A stretch of DNA of 7,243 bases from Candidatus Electrothrix marina (GTDB lineage Bacteria > Desulfobacterota > Desulfobulbia > Desulfobulbales > Desulfobulbaceae): NCBI GenBank assembly GCA_004028495.1, contig MTKS01000073.1:1-7243 (forward strand), given 5' to 3'. Numbering within the stretch: position 1 is the first letter of the stretch; each line of letters opens with the position of its first letter. The translations under genes were made by a program, and so were the position numbers. Below the pieces are notes generated by a model. It was not told where the DNA came from, made no database searches, and was given only the letters and a program-made list of their open reading frames with translations. Positions 6,829-7,243 of this stretch are shown here, piece after piece.

Positions 6829-7243
6829 CTACAGATCACCCTTTCCCAACATCTCCTCATAATGGACCTTTTCCAGAAAAAGTCCGCAGGCCGGGGCGGT
6901 GGGGCCCGCCTTGTCCCGATCCTTGGCCTCAAGTATGGCAGAAAACTGCTCCGTACTCAGGCGGCCTGTGCCCACCCAAATCAGGGTTCCAACCAGATTC
7001 CGTACCATATGACGAAGGAAACCATCGCCCCTAAAACGGAAAGAAAAATACTCTGGTCGGGCTGGGTCAACAAGGCATTGGGCCTGGAACAGAGTTCGGA
7101 CGGCTCCCCGTCCCGTAGTCTGGGTTCGGTCCCGGCTGCCCACAGCCTCGAAGCTGGCAAAGTCACGGGTACCGAGCAGCTATCCAGTCCCCGGTGAAGA
7201 AATCGTAGCAATAGGTCTTACCCTTGGCAGAAAACGGGCATGG
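6829..7243 (-). pseudogene. truA: tRNA pseudouridine synthase A (TruA), C-terminal part with broken frame; 5' end outside window
   Basis: TruA makes pseudouridine at positions 38-40 of the tRNA anticodon arm. The C-terminal catalytic-domain half is clear: LLGTRDFASF (from 7179), then FRGDGFLRHMVRNLVGTL, AKDR and GLFLEKVHYEE before the stop at 6829. Upstream, the family signature HARF (7242-7231) is in the same frame as LLGTRDF, but the expected continuation SAKGKTYCYDFFTGDW (from 7231) is in another frame and meets TGA at 7165-7163; the main frame has TAG at 7182-7180. Restoring one T in the run of four at 7234-7231 would join HARF to SAKGK. Only about 17 codons separate HARF and LLG, against about 43 in E. 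coli TruA as I remember it, so roughly 26 codons seem lost near 7180. This is either a decayed gene or an assembly or amplification error. The catalytic Asp lies off-window. Confidence 0.82.

Noticed and set aside
7141..7143. GTG at 7143 as the natural start of a 104-residue protein.
   Set aside because: Family similarity continues upstream without a break (LLGTRDFASFEA), so this codon is an internal valine of TruA.

Overview
All five recognisable genes lie on the minus strand, so transcription runs from right to left: truA remnant, a family 2 glycosyltransferase, a Roco GTPase, Maf, and a large HEAT-repeat/cNMP-binding-like/PilZ protein that runs off the left edge. The window looks like chromosomal DNA of a Gram-negative bacterium. 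The signalling protein (helical solenoid, effector-type cNMP domain, PilZ) and the LRR-Roc-COR protein are the sort of architecture common in Desulfobacterota, for example Desulfobulbales including cable bacteria. That assignment is inference from protein style; no rRNA or other phylogenetic marker is present.

Layout by position: 1-2044, HEAT/cNMP/PilZ protein, 3' end missing; 2045-2244, a 200-base gap with one weak promoter candidate for that gene; 2245-2847, Maf nucleotide pyrophosphatase; 2848-2902, a 55-base gap; 2903-5260, Roco protein with nine leucine-rich repeats, a complete Roc GTPase and a COR domain; 5261-5520, a 260-base gap packed with small inverted and tandem repeats; 5521-6720, membrane-anchored glycosyltransferase; 6721-6828, a 108-base gap with no structure that I could support; 6829-7243, 3' part of truA with its reading frame broken. 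No stretch longer than 300 bases lacks a gene. I saw no tRNA, rRNA, CRISPR array, transposase or convincing Rho-independent terminator.

The genes do not form an obvious pathway. Roco and maf are close enough (55 bases) to share a transcript; the others are separated by 108-260 bases. truA and maf are housekeeping functions (tRNA modification and nucleotide-pool sanitation). The Roco and HEAT/cNMP/PilZ proteins are cytoplasmic signalling proteins, and the glycosyltransferase probably modifies a lipid at the inner membrane.

The points most worth a second look are: the Roco gene is a base-composition mosaic, with its LRR block AT-rich and both flanks GC-rich; the 5261-5520 gap holds two different repeat families, one a pair of hairpins with identical AAC loops and the other a 23-base triple repeat whose stems show a compensatory pair change; the left-hand gene combines a degenerate cyclic-nucleotide pocket with an intact PilZ c-di-GMP motif; and truA carries what look like a one-base loss and an internal deletion.
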